Below the pieces are notes generated by a model that was given only the letters and a program-made list of their open reading frames with translations, was not told the origin of the DNA and did no database searches. A stretch of DNA of 18,184 nucleotides from CAZJNX01 sp964547415 (GTDB taxonomy: Bacteria > Pseudomonadota > Alphaproteobacteria > Rhizobiales > Amorphaceae): assembly GCA_964547415.1 (NCBI GenBank), contig CAZJNX010000094.1:1-18184 (forward strand), read 5' to 3'. Below are positions 1 through 6,404 of this stretch, piece by piece; the stretch's first letter is position 1, and every line of letters starts with the position of its first letter. Both the position numbers and the translations under genes were made by a program.

Positions 1-106
1 TGCCCTCCACCACCGCCGTGCGCAAGCCGAGCTGGGCGGCGCGGATCGCCGTCACGTATCCGCCCGGCCCCGCCCCGATCACGATCACGTCATAGGCGCC
101 GGCCAT
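1..106 (-). CDS. lpdA: Dihydrolipoyl dehydrogenase, N-terminal fragment (runs off window)
   Basis: The reverse strand reads MAGAYDVIVIGAGPGGYVTA and continues for 35 residues before the window ends. The GAGPGG motif at residues 11-16 is the Rossmann-type FAD-binding loop, and the following AIRAAQLGL is characteristic of the E3 subunit (dihydrolipoamide dehydrogenase) of 2-oxo acid dehydrogenase complexes. That enzyme reoxidises the lipoyl group of E2 and passes electrons through FAD and a redox disulfide to NAD+. The start is ATG at 106-104, behind a good ribosome binding site (GGGAGGA on the reverse strand, about 5 bases away). The redox Cys pair lies outside the window, so another member of the pyridine nucleotide-disulfide oxidoreductase family cannot be fully excluded. 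The upstream partner genes are not visible. Confidence 0.85.
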   Translation of the reverse strand, partial: MAGAYDVIVIGAGPGGYVTAIRAAQLGLRTAVVEG

Positions 107-221
107 TCGCGTCCTCCCGTCCTTGCGGCGCCCCTGCCCGGTGCCGCTTGCCCCGCTTTCAGCACCCTTTCCCGCGCGCGTCCACCGGGGCGGGTGCGGC
201 GCGGGGCCCGTTCCTTTTTTG

Positions 222-250
222 TTCCATCGCCGGCCGGCCCGTGGTACAAG
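222..250 (+). promoter_or_regulatory. Weak candidate promoter for the SnoaL-like gene
   Basis: TTCCAT at 222-227 and TACAAG at 245-250 are separated by 17 bases and end 27 bases before the ATG at 278. The match is partial (about 3/6 and 4/6 to sigma-70 consensus), but this is the only A/T-containing stretch in an otherwise very GC-rich gap between divergent genes. Confidence 0.28.
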
Positions 251-277
251 ATCGCGCAATACCGGAGGGAGGACGCC

Positions 278-646
278 ATGGACGCGCAGACCACCGCGGC
301 GGTTGCCGCCAAATTCACCCGGCTGTGCCGGGAGGGGAAGGACGGGGAGGCGGGCGAGCGCTTCTGGGCGCCCGACGTCGTCAGCATCGAGGCGACGCCC
401 TCGGAGATGGCGCGGCTTCAGGGTCCGGAGGCGATCCGGGCCAAGCACGCCTGGTGGTACGAGAACGTGACGCTCCACGCGGCGGAGGTGGAGGGCCCGT
501 TCGTGAACGGGGACATGTTCGCCGTCATCTTCCGCCTCGACGTGACGATGAAGGGTGCAGGCCGCCAGAAGATGGAGGAGGTGGCCCTTTACACGGTGCG
601 GGACGGCAAGGTGGTGGAGGAGCGCTTCCTCGAGGCTCCGGGCTGA
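278..646 (+). CDS. SnoaL-like / NTF2-fold family protein
   Basis: This 122-residue cytoplasmic protein has no signal peptide. It shows the layout of a SnoaL-like (nuclear transport factor 2 superfamily) cone fold: an N-terminal helix with FTRLCREGKDGEAGERFW followed by APDVVSIEA, then GPEAIRAKHAWWYE around residues 48-61, a strand-rich half, and a C-terminal YTVRDGKVVEERF motif typical of the last two strands. NTF2-fold proteins of this size are diverse (small enzymes, polyketide cyclase-like proteins, binding proteins), so no substrate can be assigned. The ATG at 278 follows GGAGGGAGG at 264-272 and gives the family's usual length; an earlier in-frame ATG at 194 would add an arginine-rich tail with no ribosome binding site. 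It is divergent from lpdA across a 171-base gap. A short GC-rich inverted repeat (656-672) follows the stop. Family call is firm, function open. Confidence 0.8.
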   Translation: MDAQTTAAVAAKFTRLCREGKDGEAGERFWAPDVVSIEATPSEMARLQGPEAIRAKHAWWYENVTLHAAEVEGPFVNGDMFAVIFRLDVTMKGAGRQKMEEVALYTVRDGKVVEERFLEAPG

Positions 647-839
647 TCGCCCGGTCCGCGGGGGCGCCGCGGCCGTGGGCGAGGCGGGAAGGCAGCCGTT
701 CGGCCCGCCGCCCGGTCTCGCCTCTTCCGGAGCTCGCCCGGCGGCGCGCGGAACCGGGCGGTGCGACCGCCGTTCGCCACGTGTGCGGCGGGTGTGCGCG
801 TCCGCCGCGACAGGGAAAGAAGCCACCAGGGAACAAGCC

Positions 840-1025
840 ATGCCGAACACGATGTCGACCCACGACGCCGCGCGGATCCTGATCGATTCGTACGGGGACC
901 GGGCGCGAGTCGAGGCCGCCCGGCGCGAGCAGGAAGCCTCGAGCGCCGGCAAGGCCGAGGAGGCCGCCGACTGGCGCCGCGTGCGCGAGTTCCTGACCCA
1001 GCGGGCAGGCCCGGGCAACAGCTGA
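840..1025 (+). CDS. Small alphaproteobacterial protein of unknown function (61 aa)
   Basis: The 61-residue product begins MPNTMSTHDAARILIDSYGD and continues with ARVEAARREQEASSAGKAEEA and a WRRVREFLTQ segment. The pattern DAAR-x-LI-x-x-YGD-x-A-x-x-EA, an Ala/Glu helix, then W-x-x-V, resembles a family of short helical proteins that I recall from many Alphaproteobacteria, none with a known role. There is no signal peptide or membrane segment; the protein looks soluble, charged and largely alpha-helical. The start could be ATG at 840 or the internal ATG at 852 (MSTHDAAR). Neither has a strong ribosome binding site; AGGGAA lies close upstream of the first. It stands 193 bases after the SnoaL-like gene on the same strand, so cotranscription is possible but unproven. 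The coding call rests on family resemblance and on a helix-forming composition unlike the Arg/Pro-rich translations of the flanking noncoding DNA. Confidence 0.65.
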   Translation: MPNTMSTHDAARILIDSYGDRARVEAARREQEASSAGKAEEAADWRRVREFLTQRAGPGNS

Positions 1026-1885
1026 CCGGTGCGCCGGGACCTGGCCGGCCAGGCCGCGCCGTGGCCGGTCGGCCCCGGCCACCCGCGGGCTCGCGCCTTT
1101 CCGCCGAACCCGCCGCCCTCGAGTCCGGCCGCACGTCCGCCAGGCGGTCCTTCTTCGAACCATGCCGCGGCCGGTTTCGGCGGACCCACCGCTGCGGCGG
1201 CCGGGGGCCACGCCCCGGGCGGCCCGCCGCACGAGGGCCGGACGGTCCGGCGGCTCCCCCGGCGGCTCCTCGCCGCAGCCGATCTCGGCGGCGATGGCGG
1301 TGACCGCCGCCCGTGGCGATCCATCCTCACCCCGATGCTCGCGCGAGCGGTCCCGCGCGCTCCCGCACGCCGGGAGAAAGGGGCTGTTCGACGGCGTCTG
1401 CGCCGGCGGCTCGGACACACGCGGCCGGGCTCGTCTTGCGACGGCGGGTGATCGAAGCCTGGCGCGAACGAGGTCCTCGGCGCGGGCTGCCGTGGCCCCT
1501 TACCCGGAAGATCCGCCCGTCCCAAAGGCCATGCGGGGCGCGGCGGGTTCACCCCCCGAGCTGCAGGCGGCAGGTGTGCGGAGCGCGGCGAGGGTCGCGC
1601 GGCTGGTGCGGGCGAGCGCCCTTGCGGACGTTCTGCCACCCGCGTCCGTCGCCTGCGGCCCATTCCTCCCTGGCCGATCCGGCAGGCCGTTCGGGGCATG
1701 TGGCGGATATCGGGCGATGCTTCTGCTCAAGGCCGACGGAAGCCGCGGCGCCACCGGGTCCACCGCCGACCCGCCGCGGACAAGCCGACACTTTGGCAAG
1801 CGCGCCGGAGGCAGGCCGCCGGGACCGCGTGCGCGCCGACGCCGTTCGCGCCCGGTGCGCCTCCCGCGATGCCTCGGGCGGCCGC
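1026..1885. other. About 860 bases with no credible gene
   Basis: Both strands have long open frames here only because stop codons are rare at this GC content. The translations are Arg/Pro/Ala-rich, lack recognisable motifs and are not preceded by ribosome binding sites. I see no tRNA, rRNA, RNase P, SRP or tmRNA signature, no tandem repeats and no transposase remnant. The stretch is long for a genome that is otherwise tightly packed, so an unrecognised structured RNA or a fully decayed gene is possible. Confidence 0.6.
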
Positions 1886-2137
1886 TCATCCCGCCGCCGG
1901 CTCTCGCTCGGCGGTCTGCTCCACCGCCTCGGGCGGCGTGCCGGCGTTCATGACGTCCATGGAGGCGGTGAGGGTCAGCCACACCCCGAGGAGGAAGAGG
2001 GCGACGAAGGCGAGGCAGGCCGCGCCCGCCAGCATCGAAGCACCGATGCCTCCGCCCTCGCCCGCCTCGCCGGCCGGGCGCGGCGCCGTCTCCCGCTCGA
2101 TCGTCCAGCCGCTCTCGCGGTCCTTGCCGGTGGCCAT
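1886..2137 (-). CDS. Small single-pass membrane protein of unknown function (83 aa)
   Basis: The 83-residue product starts MATGKDRESGWTIERE, followed by a polar, glycine-rich segment to about residue 32. One clear transmembrane helix follows at about residues 34-58 (SMLAGAACLAFVALFLLGVW and on), then a short acidic, polar tail. The charge pattern is compatible with the N-terminus in the cytoplasm. The ATG at 2137-2135 follows the reverse-strand ribosome binding site GGAAGGGAGGG; an in-frame ATG 33 bases upstream would place this purine run inside the coding sequence and is less likely. The gene lies 93 bases downstream of the DUF2256 gene on the same strand, so the two could share a transcript. 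I do not recognise a family. The membrane segment and clean ribosome binding site make it likely to be real. Confidence 0.7.
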   Translation of the reverse strand: MATGKDRESGWTIERETAPRPAGEAGEGGGIGASMLAGAACLAFVALFLLGVWLTLTASMDVMNAGTPPEAVEQTAEREPAAG

Positions 2138-2230
2138 CCACAGCCCTCCCTTCCGGAACGGGCCGAGCATCGGCGGGCGCGGTTAACGGGCGGTTCGCCC
2201 GATCGACGGCATTGACAAGGCCGAGGCGGT

Positions 2231-2404
2231 TCATCGCTTCGGCATGGCGGTTTGACGCGCGCCTCTCGCAGCGCGGCGACAGCGTTCGGAACAGTAGCGC
2301 ACAGCCTCCCAGTCCCGCGCCCACTTGCGGCGCCAGGTGAAGGCCCGCTCGCACACCGGGCACATCTTTTGCGGCAGGTCGGCCTTCGATCGCGCCTTGG
2401 CCAT
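2231..2404 (-). CDS. DUF2256 zinc-ribbon-like small protein
   Basis: The 57-residue product matches the DUF2256 pattern closely: an N-terminal KADLPQKMCPVC, then FTWRRKWARDWEAVRYCSERC. Four cysteines, at residues 15, 18, 38 and 42 (CPVC and CSERC), should bind one zinc ion; the segment between them is rich in Trp and Arg. The biochemical role of the family is unknown. In many proteobacteria DUF2256 genes sit beside photolyase/cryptochrome genes or are fused to related proteins, but no photolyase is visible here. The chosen start at 2404 gives the usual family length and has GGGAG about 8 bases upstream on the reverse strand; an ATG at 2446 would add a 14-residue tail absent from the family as I know it. 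The next gene on the strand is the small membrane protein ending at 1886. Confidence 0.88.
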   Translation of the reverse strand: MAKARSKADLPQKMCPVCERAFTWRRKWARDWEAVRYCSERCRRAARGARQTAMPKR

Positions 2405-2583
2405 CGCCACGCTCCCGTCCTCGGTCGGCGTTGCCCTGTGAGACATCGGCCGCCCCGTCTGCCCCAGGTGGCGCGGGCCGCGCCGGCGGCCAGGGCCCGG
2501 CGGTCGTCCTCTCGCGCGGCCGAACGCGGGGTGACGCAGGCGCCCGGCCGGCCGAAGGGGACCGCGACCGGGTCATCGGGCGC

Positions 2584-2612
2584 TTGCAAATCGCCGTCGA
2601 TGACCATAGGTT
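2584..2612 (+). promoter_or_regulatory. Probable promoter of tRNA-His
   Basis: TTGCAA at 2584-2589 and TAGGTT at 2607-2612 are separated by exactly 17 bases and end 11 bases before the first base of the tRNA, the expected geometry for a sigma-70 promoter with a short leader. The same spacing and a similar -10 (TAGGTG) recur before the secreted-protein gene at 3920. Confidence 0.5.
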
Positions 2613-2623
2613 CGCACCCGCAT

Positions 2624-2700
2624 GCAGCTGTAGCTCAGCTGGTTAGAGCGCCGGATTGTGGATCCGGAGGTCGAAGGTTCGAATCCTTCCAGCTGTACCA
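2624..2700 (+). tRNA. tRNA-His (anticodon GTG)
   Basis: A complete 77-base cloverleaf including an encoded CCA. The acceptor arm GCAGCTG pairs with CAGCTGT, leaving a G1-U72 wobble. The D arm is GCTC/GAGC, and the anticodon stem CCGGA/TCCGG encloses the loop TTGTGGA with anticodon GTG at 2657-2659. The T arm GAAGG/CCTTC encloses TTCGAAT. The discriminator is A73 and the base encoded before G1 is T, so the usual tRNA-His mark, an extra G at -1 opposite C73, is not encoded. Loss of G-1 is known in Alphaproteobacteria, whose histidyl-tRNA synthetase uses other identity elements. An apparent minus-strand reading frame through this gene is an artefact. Confidence 0.97.
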
Positions 2701-2961
2701 AGGGTTTCGGGCACTCGGCGGCGACTCGTTCGAAGCGCGGAACGGCTGCCTTCCACGCGGACGGCCGTGGCGGCGCCGTTGACCGACGATCCGCGCCGTC
2801 GGCCAACCCCTCGGGCCGTCGCATCGGGATCGGCGCCAGCACGTCGGTGAGCGGCGGGCAGGTCCCACCGGTGTATGGGCTCGACGGGCTCGGGCCAGGC
2901 GCGGACGGACGATCCGGGTCCCGGAGCCCCTCCTCCCCATCCCGGAAATCAGGCTGACCAG

Positions 2962-3729
2962 CGGACACGAGCTCTGATCGCGGCGGGCGCGTTCGGGACG
3001 CTCTTCGCCCGGCTCGACCGGGCGATCATTTCGCCCGGCTCGACCGGGCGATCATGGAGACGGGCTGTCTGCCGATGTTCGGGCAGATCGTGGACGCCAC
3101 GCTGGTGGCGGCGCCGCGCCAGCGGAACACGGACGGCGAGAGGGCGCGGATCAGGTCGGGCAAGACGGCCGCCGGGATCTGGCCCGACAAGCCCGCCAAG
3201 GCGCGGCGGAAGGACGTCGACGACCGCTCACCTGTCGAGCACTCCAAAGGCCAGGCCCGCCGCCGGCGGCAAGCCGCGGATCGACGTCGCGATCCCGGCC
3301 TCCGGCTACAAGCCGCGCAGCTCCGTCGATCGGCGGCACGGCGTCATCCGGCGCGCCAGGGTCAGGGACGCCGCGGCGGATGACGGGGCGCGACTGCGCG
3401 AGGGTCTGATCCGAACGACACCGCCTCGGACGTTTGGGCCGACAGCGCCTGTCGCTCCGCCGAAGACGAGCGGTTCCTCGCCGGGATCGGCAAGGTCGGC
3501 CGGACCCATCGTCGCAAGCCGAAGGGCAGGCCCATGCCGAAGCGGACGGCCGAGGCGAACGCCGCCGAGTCGGCGGTGCGCGCCGTCCTCGCGCCCCCCT
3601 TTGCCCACCAGAAGGGACCGATGGGCCTCGTCATCCGAACCCTCGCTCTCGCGCGGGCCACAGCCCACGTCATGCTCGCCAACATGACCGACGACATGAG
3701 GCGATGGTGCTGGCGCCACAGGCGGAGTC
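2962..3729 (+). pseudogene. Degenerate IS5-family transposase remnant
   Basis: Stitching frames together gives an IS5-group DDE transposase: ALIAAGAFGTLFARLDRAI, then GQIVDATLVAAPRQRNT (first catalytic Asp in VDAT), KTAAGIWPDKPAKARRKD, then GGKPRIDVAIP and SVDRRHGVIRRARV, then DTASDVWADSA (second Asp) and FAHQKGPMGLVIRT, ending near MRRWCW. The N-terminal part is missing. The reading frame is broken three times: a 26-bp tandem duplication (3004-3055), an apparent extra A in the AAA at 3246-3248, and an apparent one-base loss near 3409-3411. The family's catalytic Glu in the VEH motif is replaced: the aligned codon at 3591-3593 is GCG (Ala, in VLAPPF). I could not find terminal inverted repeats or a target duplication. 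It cannot make active transposase and marks an old insertion in the gap between tRNA-His and the secreted-protein gene. Confidence 0.88.
3004..3055. repeat. Perfect 26-bp tandem duplication inside the transposase remnant
   Basis: Bases 3004-3029 are repeated exactly at 3030-3055. Each copy encodes the conserved FARLDRAI segment of the transposase, but because 26 is not a multiple of three the second copy is read in a different frame. Removing one copy restores a continuous frame from LFARLDRAI into METGCLPMFGQIVDA, so the duplication itself disrupted the gene. Confidence 0.95.
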
Positions 3730-3838
3730 TGCCCGAACGACCGCGAACCGCCCGCCAGGATCGCCGCGCGCGCCAGCCAGCGAGCCCGCCCGTCTCCCCG
3801 CTCACGGACCCGCTCTTCCAAAAGTGAAGCGACTTACC

Positions 3839-3867
3839 TTGTCGAGCTGGCGTCCACCCCCTAGGTG
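3839..3867 (+). promoter_or_regulatory. Candidate promoter for the secreted-protein gene
   Basis: TTGTCG at 3839-3844 and TAGGTG at 3862-3867 are 17 bases apart, the same architecture as the tRNA-His promoter candidate. The -10 box overlaps the left end of the palindrome at 3866-3881, the arrangement expected for repression by a DNA-binding dimer. Only partial consensus matches support it. Confidence 0.4.
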
Positions 3868-3891
3868 AGTGCGCGCACTCAGGGTGAGTGC
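3866..3891. promoter_or_regulatory. Operator-like perfect 16-bp palindrome plus a third half-site
   Basis: TGAGTGCGCGCACTCA (3866-3881) is a perfect palindrome. The half-site GGTGAGTGC occurs at 3864-3872 and again at 3883-3891, 19 bases apart on the same face. The block lies 29 bases upstream of the ATG at 3920, between a candidate -10 box and the ribosome binding site. Palindromes with TGAGTG/CACTCA arms are the kind of site bound by TetR- or GntR-type dimers, but no regulator gene is adjacent. Confidence 0.5.
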
Positions 3892-3919
3892 CTTGGCTTC
3901 GATAAGGAGGTTCCGGTCC

Positions 3920-4819
3920 ATGGGTCCCATTCCCGCCCTCGTCCTGTCCGCGGCCCTCGCGGTCTTCGCCCCGCCCGCCGCGACGGCGGACGACATCGCA
4001 CATCTGTCCACCGTCTTCGACCGGCCCGAAGCGCTCGCCGGCTGGGAGCAGCACGTCGTCCCCGGCTTCTCCGAGAAGTGGCGGGCGCCGCGCGTGGAGG
4101 ACGGCGCCCTCGTCCTTCGGCCCTACGCCTCGGGCTGGTTCGAGGACATGCAGGCCGGCCACCTCTTCCGGGAGGTGACGGGCAACTTCGTCGTCACCGC
4201 CCGCCTGTCCGTCGAGGGGACCGGGGCGCGCCTGCCGCAGACGCTCTTCTCCCTCGCGGGGCTGTTCGTGCGGGCGCCGCGGCCGGGCCTGTCGGCCGAC
4301 ACCTGGACACCGGGCGGGGAGAACTGGCTGTTCTTCTCCCTCGGCACCGCCTACCCGGCCGGCACGCCCCAGTTCGAGGTGAAGACGACGACCGGGTCCC
4401 TGTCGACCCTGATGATCCGGGACGCCGCGGCGGTCTACGCGGACGGACGCACCCGCACGGTCGACCTCAGGATCGCGCGGCAGGGCGAACTCTTCACCCT
4501 GCTCGCCCGCATCGAGGGGGAGGCGGCCTTCACGCCCGTCGAACAGTTCATCCGGCCCGACCTTCCCGAGACCCTCGCGGTCGGCCTCACGGCCTATTCA
4601 GACTGGGGCGCGGCCGCGCCGCTCTATCCGGACTTTGCGCGCTACAACCGAGAGGCGCCGGCCGGTGAGGGAGACCTCGTGGCCCGCGTGGAACGGATCG
4701 ACTTCCGCCGCCCCACCGTCGACCGCTTCCCCGTCGCCACCCTCGACCCGTCCGTCGCCTTCATGCCGGACGTCGCCGAGGCGCGCTACCGCGACCTCGT
4801 CCTCGACGACCCGCGCTAG
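3920..4819 (+). CDS. Secreted protein of unknown function, possible lectin-like (DUF1349-type) fold
   Basis: The 299-residue product begins MGPIPALVLSAALAVFAPPA with probable signal peptidase I cleavage after ATA (about residue 24), so it should be exported to the periplasm or beyond. The mature part has alternating strands: WRAPRVEDGALVLRPYASGW, WFEDMQAGHLFREVTGNFVV and TARLSVEG, then GLFVRAP, ENWLFFSLG and VDLRIARQGELFTLLARIEG. The phrase LFREVTGNFVVTARL and the W/G-rich strands resemble the concanavalin-A-like DUF1349 fold, often involved in carbohydrate recognition; this is structural resemblance, not a firm family assignment. No catalytic motif is evident. The start at 3920 has a strong ribosome binding site, AAGGAGG at 3904-3910; an earlier ATG at 3869 lies inside the palindrome and would spoil the signal peptide. 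It is a stand-alone gene with a palindromic operator candidate upstream and a strong hairpin after the stop. Confidence 0.85.
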   Translation: MGPIPALVLSAALAVFAPPAATADDIAHLSTVFDRPEALAGWEQHVVPGFSEKWRAPRVEDGALVLRPYASGWFEDMQAGHLFREVTGNFVVTARLSVEGTGARLPQTLFSLAGLFVRAPRPGLSADTWTPGGENWLFFSLGTAYPAGTPQFEVKTTTGSLSTLMIRDAAAVYADGRTRTVDLRIARQGELFTLLARIEGEAAFTPVEQFIRPDLPETLAVGLTAYSDWGAAAPLYPDFARYNREAPAGEGDLVARVERIDFRRPTVDRFPVATLDPSVAFMPDVAEARYRDLVLDDPR

Positions 4820-4833
4820 GCGCCGCGCGCGCC

Positions 4834-4859
4834 GGCCACCGGGGCTGGCCCCGGTGGCC
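4834..4859. terminator. Strong hairpin between convergent genes, probable bidirectional terminator
   Basis: GGCCACCGGGGC (4834-4845) is perfectly complementary to GCCCCGGTGGCC (4848-4859), giving an 11-bp stem with a 4-base loop. It lies 14 bases after the secreted-protein stop and 16 bases beyond the ribF stop, exactly between convergent genes. There is no T-run on either side, so termination efficiency is uncertain. Confidence 0.65.
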
Positions 4860-4875
4860 ATCCCGTCCCCCGCCG

Positions 4876-5868
4876 TCAGCCGGAGAAGCCGAGGCGGGCG
4901 TCGAGGGGGGAGACGGGGCGGGCGGCGGCGAGGGCCGCGCGGGCGTTCTCGCTGTCCCGGTCCATCTGCTCGATCAGCGCCTCCATGGAGGAGAAGCGCT
5001 CCTCCAGCCGCAGGAAGGCGATCAGCGTCACCTGCATGGTCTTGCCGTAAAGGTCGCCGGAGAAGTCGAACAGGAAGGTCTCGAGGAGGGGGGCGCCGTT
5101 GTCGAAGGTGGGCCGGCGCCCGAAGCTCGCCACGCCCTCCCGGGCCACGCCGTCCACCAGCGCGCGGACGGCGTAGATGCCGTGGGCGAGGCGGTTGTCC
5201 GCGCCGAGGCGCTGGTTGGCCGTCGGATAGTTCATGGTCCGCCCGCGCTTCTCGCCGTGGATCACCTCCGCGACCGCGATCGGGTGGTAGCCGAGGAGGC
5301 GGGCCGCGCCCGGCACGTCCCCCGCGCGCAGGGCCGCCCGGACGCGGGTGGAGGAGATGGTCTCTCCGTCCGCGTCGGTGAAGGCGTCGACCTCGCTCAC
5401 CCGGAAGCCGTGGCGGGCGCCTTCCTCTGCGAGGAGCGCCGCCGTGCCGACCCGCTTCGCGCCGAAGCGGAAGTCGTGGCCCACCACCACGTGGGCGGCG
5501 TGAAGGCCCTCGACCAGCACGCGGGCGATGAAGTCCTCCGCGGACTGGGCGGCGAAGGCGGCGTCGAAGCGGCTGACGGCAAGGCCGTCGATGCCGAAGG
5601 CGCCCATGACGGCGGCCTTCTCCGGCAGCGGCGTGATGCGGAAGACCGGGGCGTCGGGCCTGAACACCGTCCGCGGGTGGGGCTCGAAGGTGAGGGCGAC
5701 CGCCGGCCGCCGCGCCCGCCCGGCGATGGACAGCGCCTCGCGCAGCACCTCCTGGTGGCCGCGGTGGACGCCGTCGAAGTTGCCGATGGCCACCACCGCA
5801 CCCGCGAGGGACGGGGGCGTCGCCGCCGGGTCGAAGACGGCGGCCGGCCGGGCGTGGCCCTCGGTCAA
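4876..5868 (-). CDS. ribF: Bifunctional riboflavin kinase / FMN adenylyltransferase (FAD synthetase)
   Basis: The enzyme phosphorylates riboflavin to FMN and then adenylylates FMN to FAD in the cytoplasm. The 330-residue product has the usual prokaryotic order. The N-terminal adenylyltransferase domain has AIGNFDGVHRGHQ at 27-39 (HRGH is the nucleotidyltransferase HxGH motif), LTFEPHPRTVF, VVVGHDFRFGAKR and ISSTRVR near 170-176. The C-terminal kinase domain has GRTMNYPTAN near 208-217 (PTAN binds ATP-Mg), HGIYAVRA, FGRRPTFDNG, and E-T-F-L-F-DF near residue 265. Length and motifs are complete. It is the last gene of a minus-strand group, 16 bases downstream of the MaoC-like gene, and ends at the hairpin at 4834-4859. 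The usual alphaproteobacterial neighbours ileS and lspA are not next to it here. The start is ATG at 5868. Confidence 0.97.
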   Translation of the reverse strand: MTEGHARPAAVFDPAATPPSLAGAVVAIGNFDGVHRGHQEVLREALSIAGRARRPAVALTFEPHPRTVFRPDAPVFRITPLPEKAAVMGAFGIDGLAVSRFDAAFAAQSAEDFIARVLVEGLHAAHVVVGHDFRFGAKRVGTAALLAEEGARHGFRVSEVDAFTDADGETISSTRVRAALRAGDVPGAARLLGYHPIAVAEVIHGEKRGRTMNYPTANQRLGADNRLAHGIYAVRALVDGVAREGVASFGRRPTFDNGAPLLETFLFDFSGDLYGKTMQVTLIAFLRLEERFSSMEALIEQMDRDSENARAALAAARPVSPLDARLGFSG

Positions 5869-5884
5869 CGGCGCCTCCCCGCCC

Positions 5885-6343
5885 TCAGGGCGTGCGCTGG
5901 GGCGGGCCGAGGTCGGCGGCCGTCGGCACCTTCACGAGCGCCTCGCCCTCGAGCACCACCGTGTCCTCGACCCGGCACGTGCAGTCGAGCTTCGCCCGCG
6001 ACTTCTCCGGGTCGAGTTCCACCACCTTGACCGTCACCGTCACCGTGTCGCCGATCTTCACCGGCGCGCGGAACTTCAGCGTCTGGGACAGGTAGACGGC
6101 GCCCGGGCCCGGCAGGCGCGTGCCGAGCACCGCCGAGATCAGGCTCGCGGTGTAAAGGCCGTGGGCGATCCGCGTCTTGAACGGCGTCTTGGCCGCGAAG
6201 TGCTCCGACAGGTGGATCGGGTTCCTGTCGCCCGACACCTCGGCGAAACCCACGACGTCCGAGGCGTGCACCTCCTTGGAGAGGGTCTCCTCCATGCCCA
6301 CCGACAGGTCCTCGAAGGACAGCGTTCTGAGTTCAAGCGTCAC
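5885..6343 (-). CDS. MaoC-like (R)-specific enoyl-CoA hydratase family protein
   Basis: This is a 152-residue single hot-dog-fold protein. The hydratase-2 signature is present at residues 37-47, SGDRNPIHLSE, with the catalytic Asp39 and His44, followed by RIAHGLYTASLISAVLG, as in PhaJ/MaoC hydratases that add water across trans-2-enoyl-CoA to give (R)-3-hydroxyacyl-CoA. Known relatives act in fatty acid, PHA or branched-chain acyl-CoA metabolism; the substrate cannot be read from sequence. The start is most likely GTG at 6343-6341 (VTLELRTLSFEDLSVGMEE), because that gives the family's length and N-terminus; no ATG lies near the expected position. The ribosome binding site is weak. It lies 61 bases downstream of the TIGR01459 hydrolase gene and 16 bases upstream of ribF, consistent with one transcript. 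I recall this three-gene order from other Alphaproteobacteria, although no shared pathway is established. Confidence 0.9.
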   Translation of the reverse strand: MTLELRTLSFEDLSVGMEETLSKEVHASDVVGFAEVSGDRNPIHLSEHFAAKTPFKTRIAHGLYTASLISAVLGTRLPGPGAVYLSQTLKFRAPVKIGDTVTVTVKVVELDPEKSRAKLDCTCRVEDTVVLEGEALVKVPTAADLGPPQRTP

Positions 6344-6404
6344 GGCCCGTCCGCCCCGCGGGGCGCCTCCCTCTTTCTCGTTGTCGTCGTCCGCGCCCCG
6401 CCCC

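Noticed and set aside
656..672. CCGCGG inverted repeat after the SnoaL-like gene as a terminator
   Set aside because: A 6-bp stem of pure G/C with no T-run is too common in this DNA to be called.
2635..2940. A minus-strand frame containing the phrase WKDSNLRPPDPQSGALTS
   Set aside because: This is a well-known false translation of the antisense of a tRNA gene; the bases belong to tRNA-His.
2677..2962. A possible integrated element using the tRNA-His 3' end as attachment site
   Set aside because: I searched downstream by eye for a second copy of the tRNA 3' end and found none, and there is no integrase gene; the nearby IS5 remnant does not use tRNA sites.
3869..3919. An upstream ATG at 3869 as start of the secreted-protein gene
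   Set aside because: It would begin inside the palindrome, lacks a ribosome binding site and would bury the signal peptide; ATG 3920 has AAGGAGG at the right distance.
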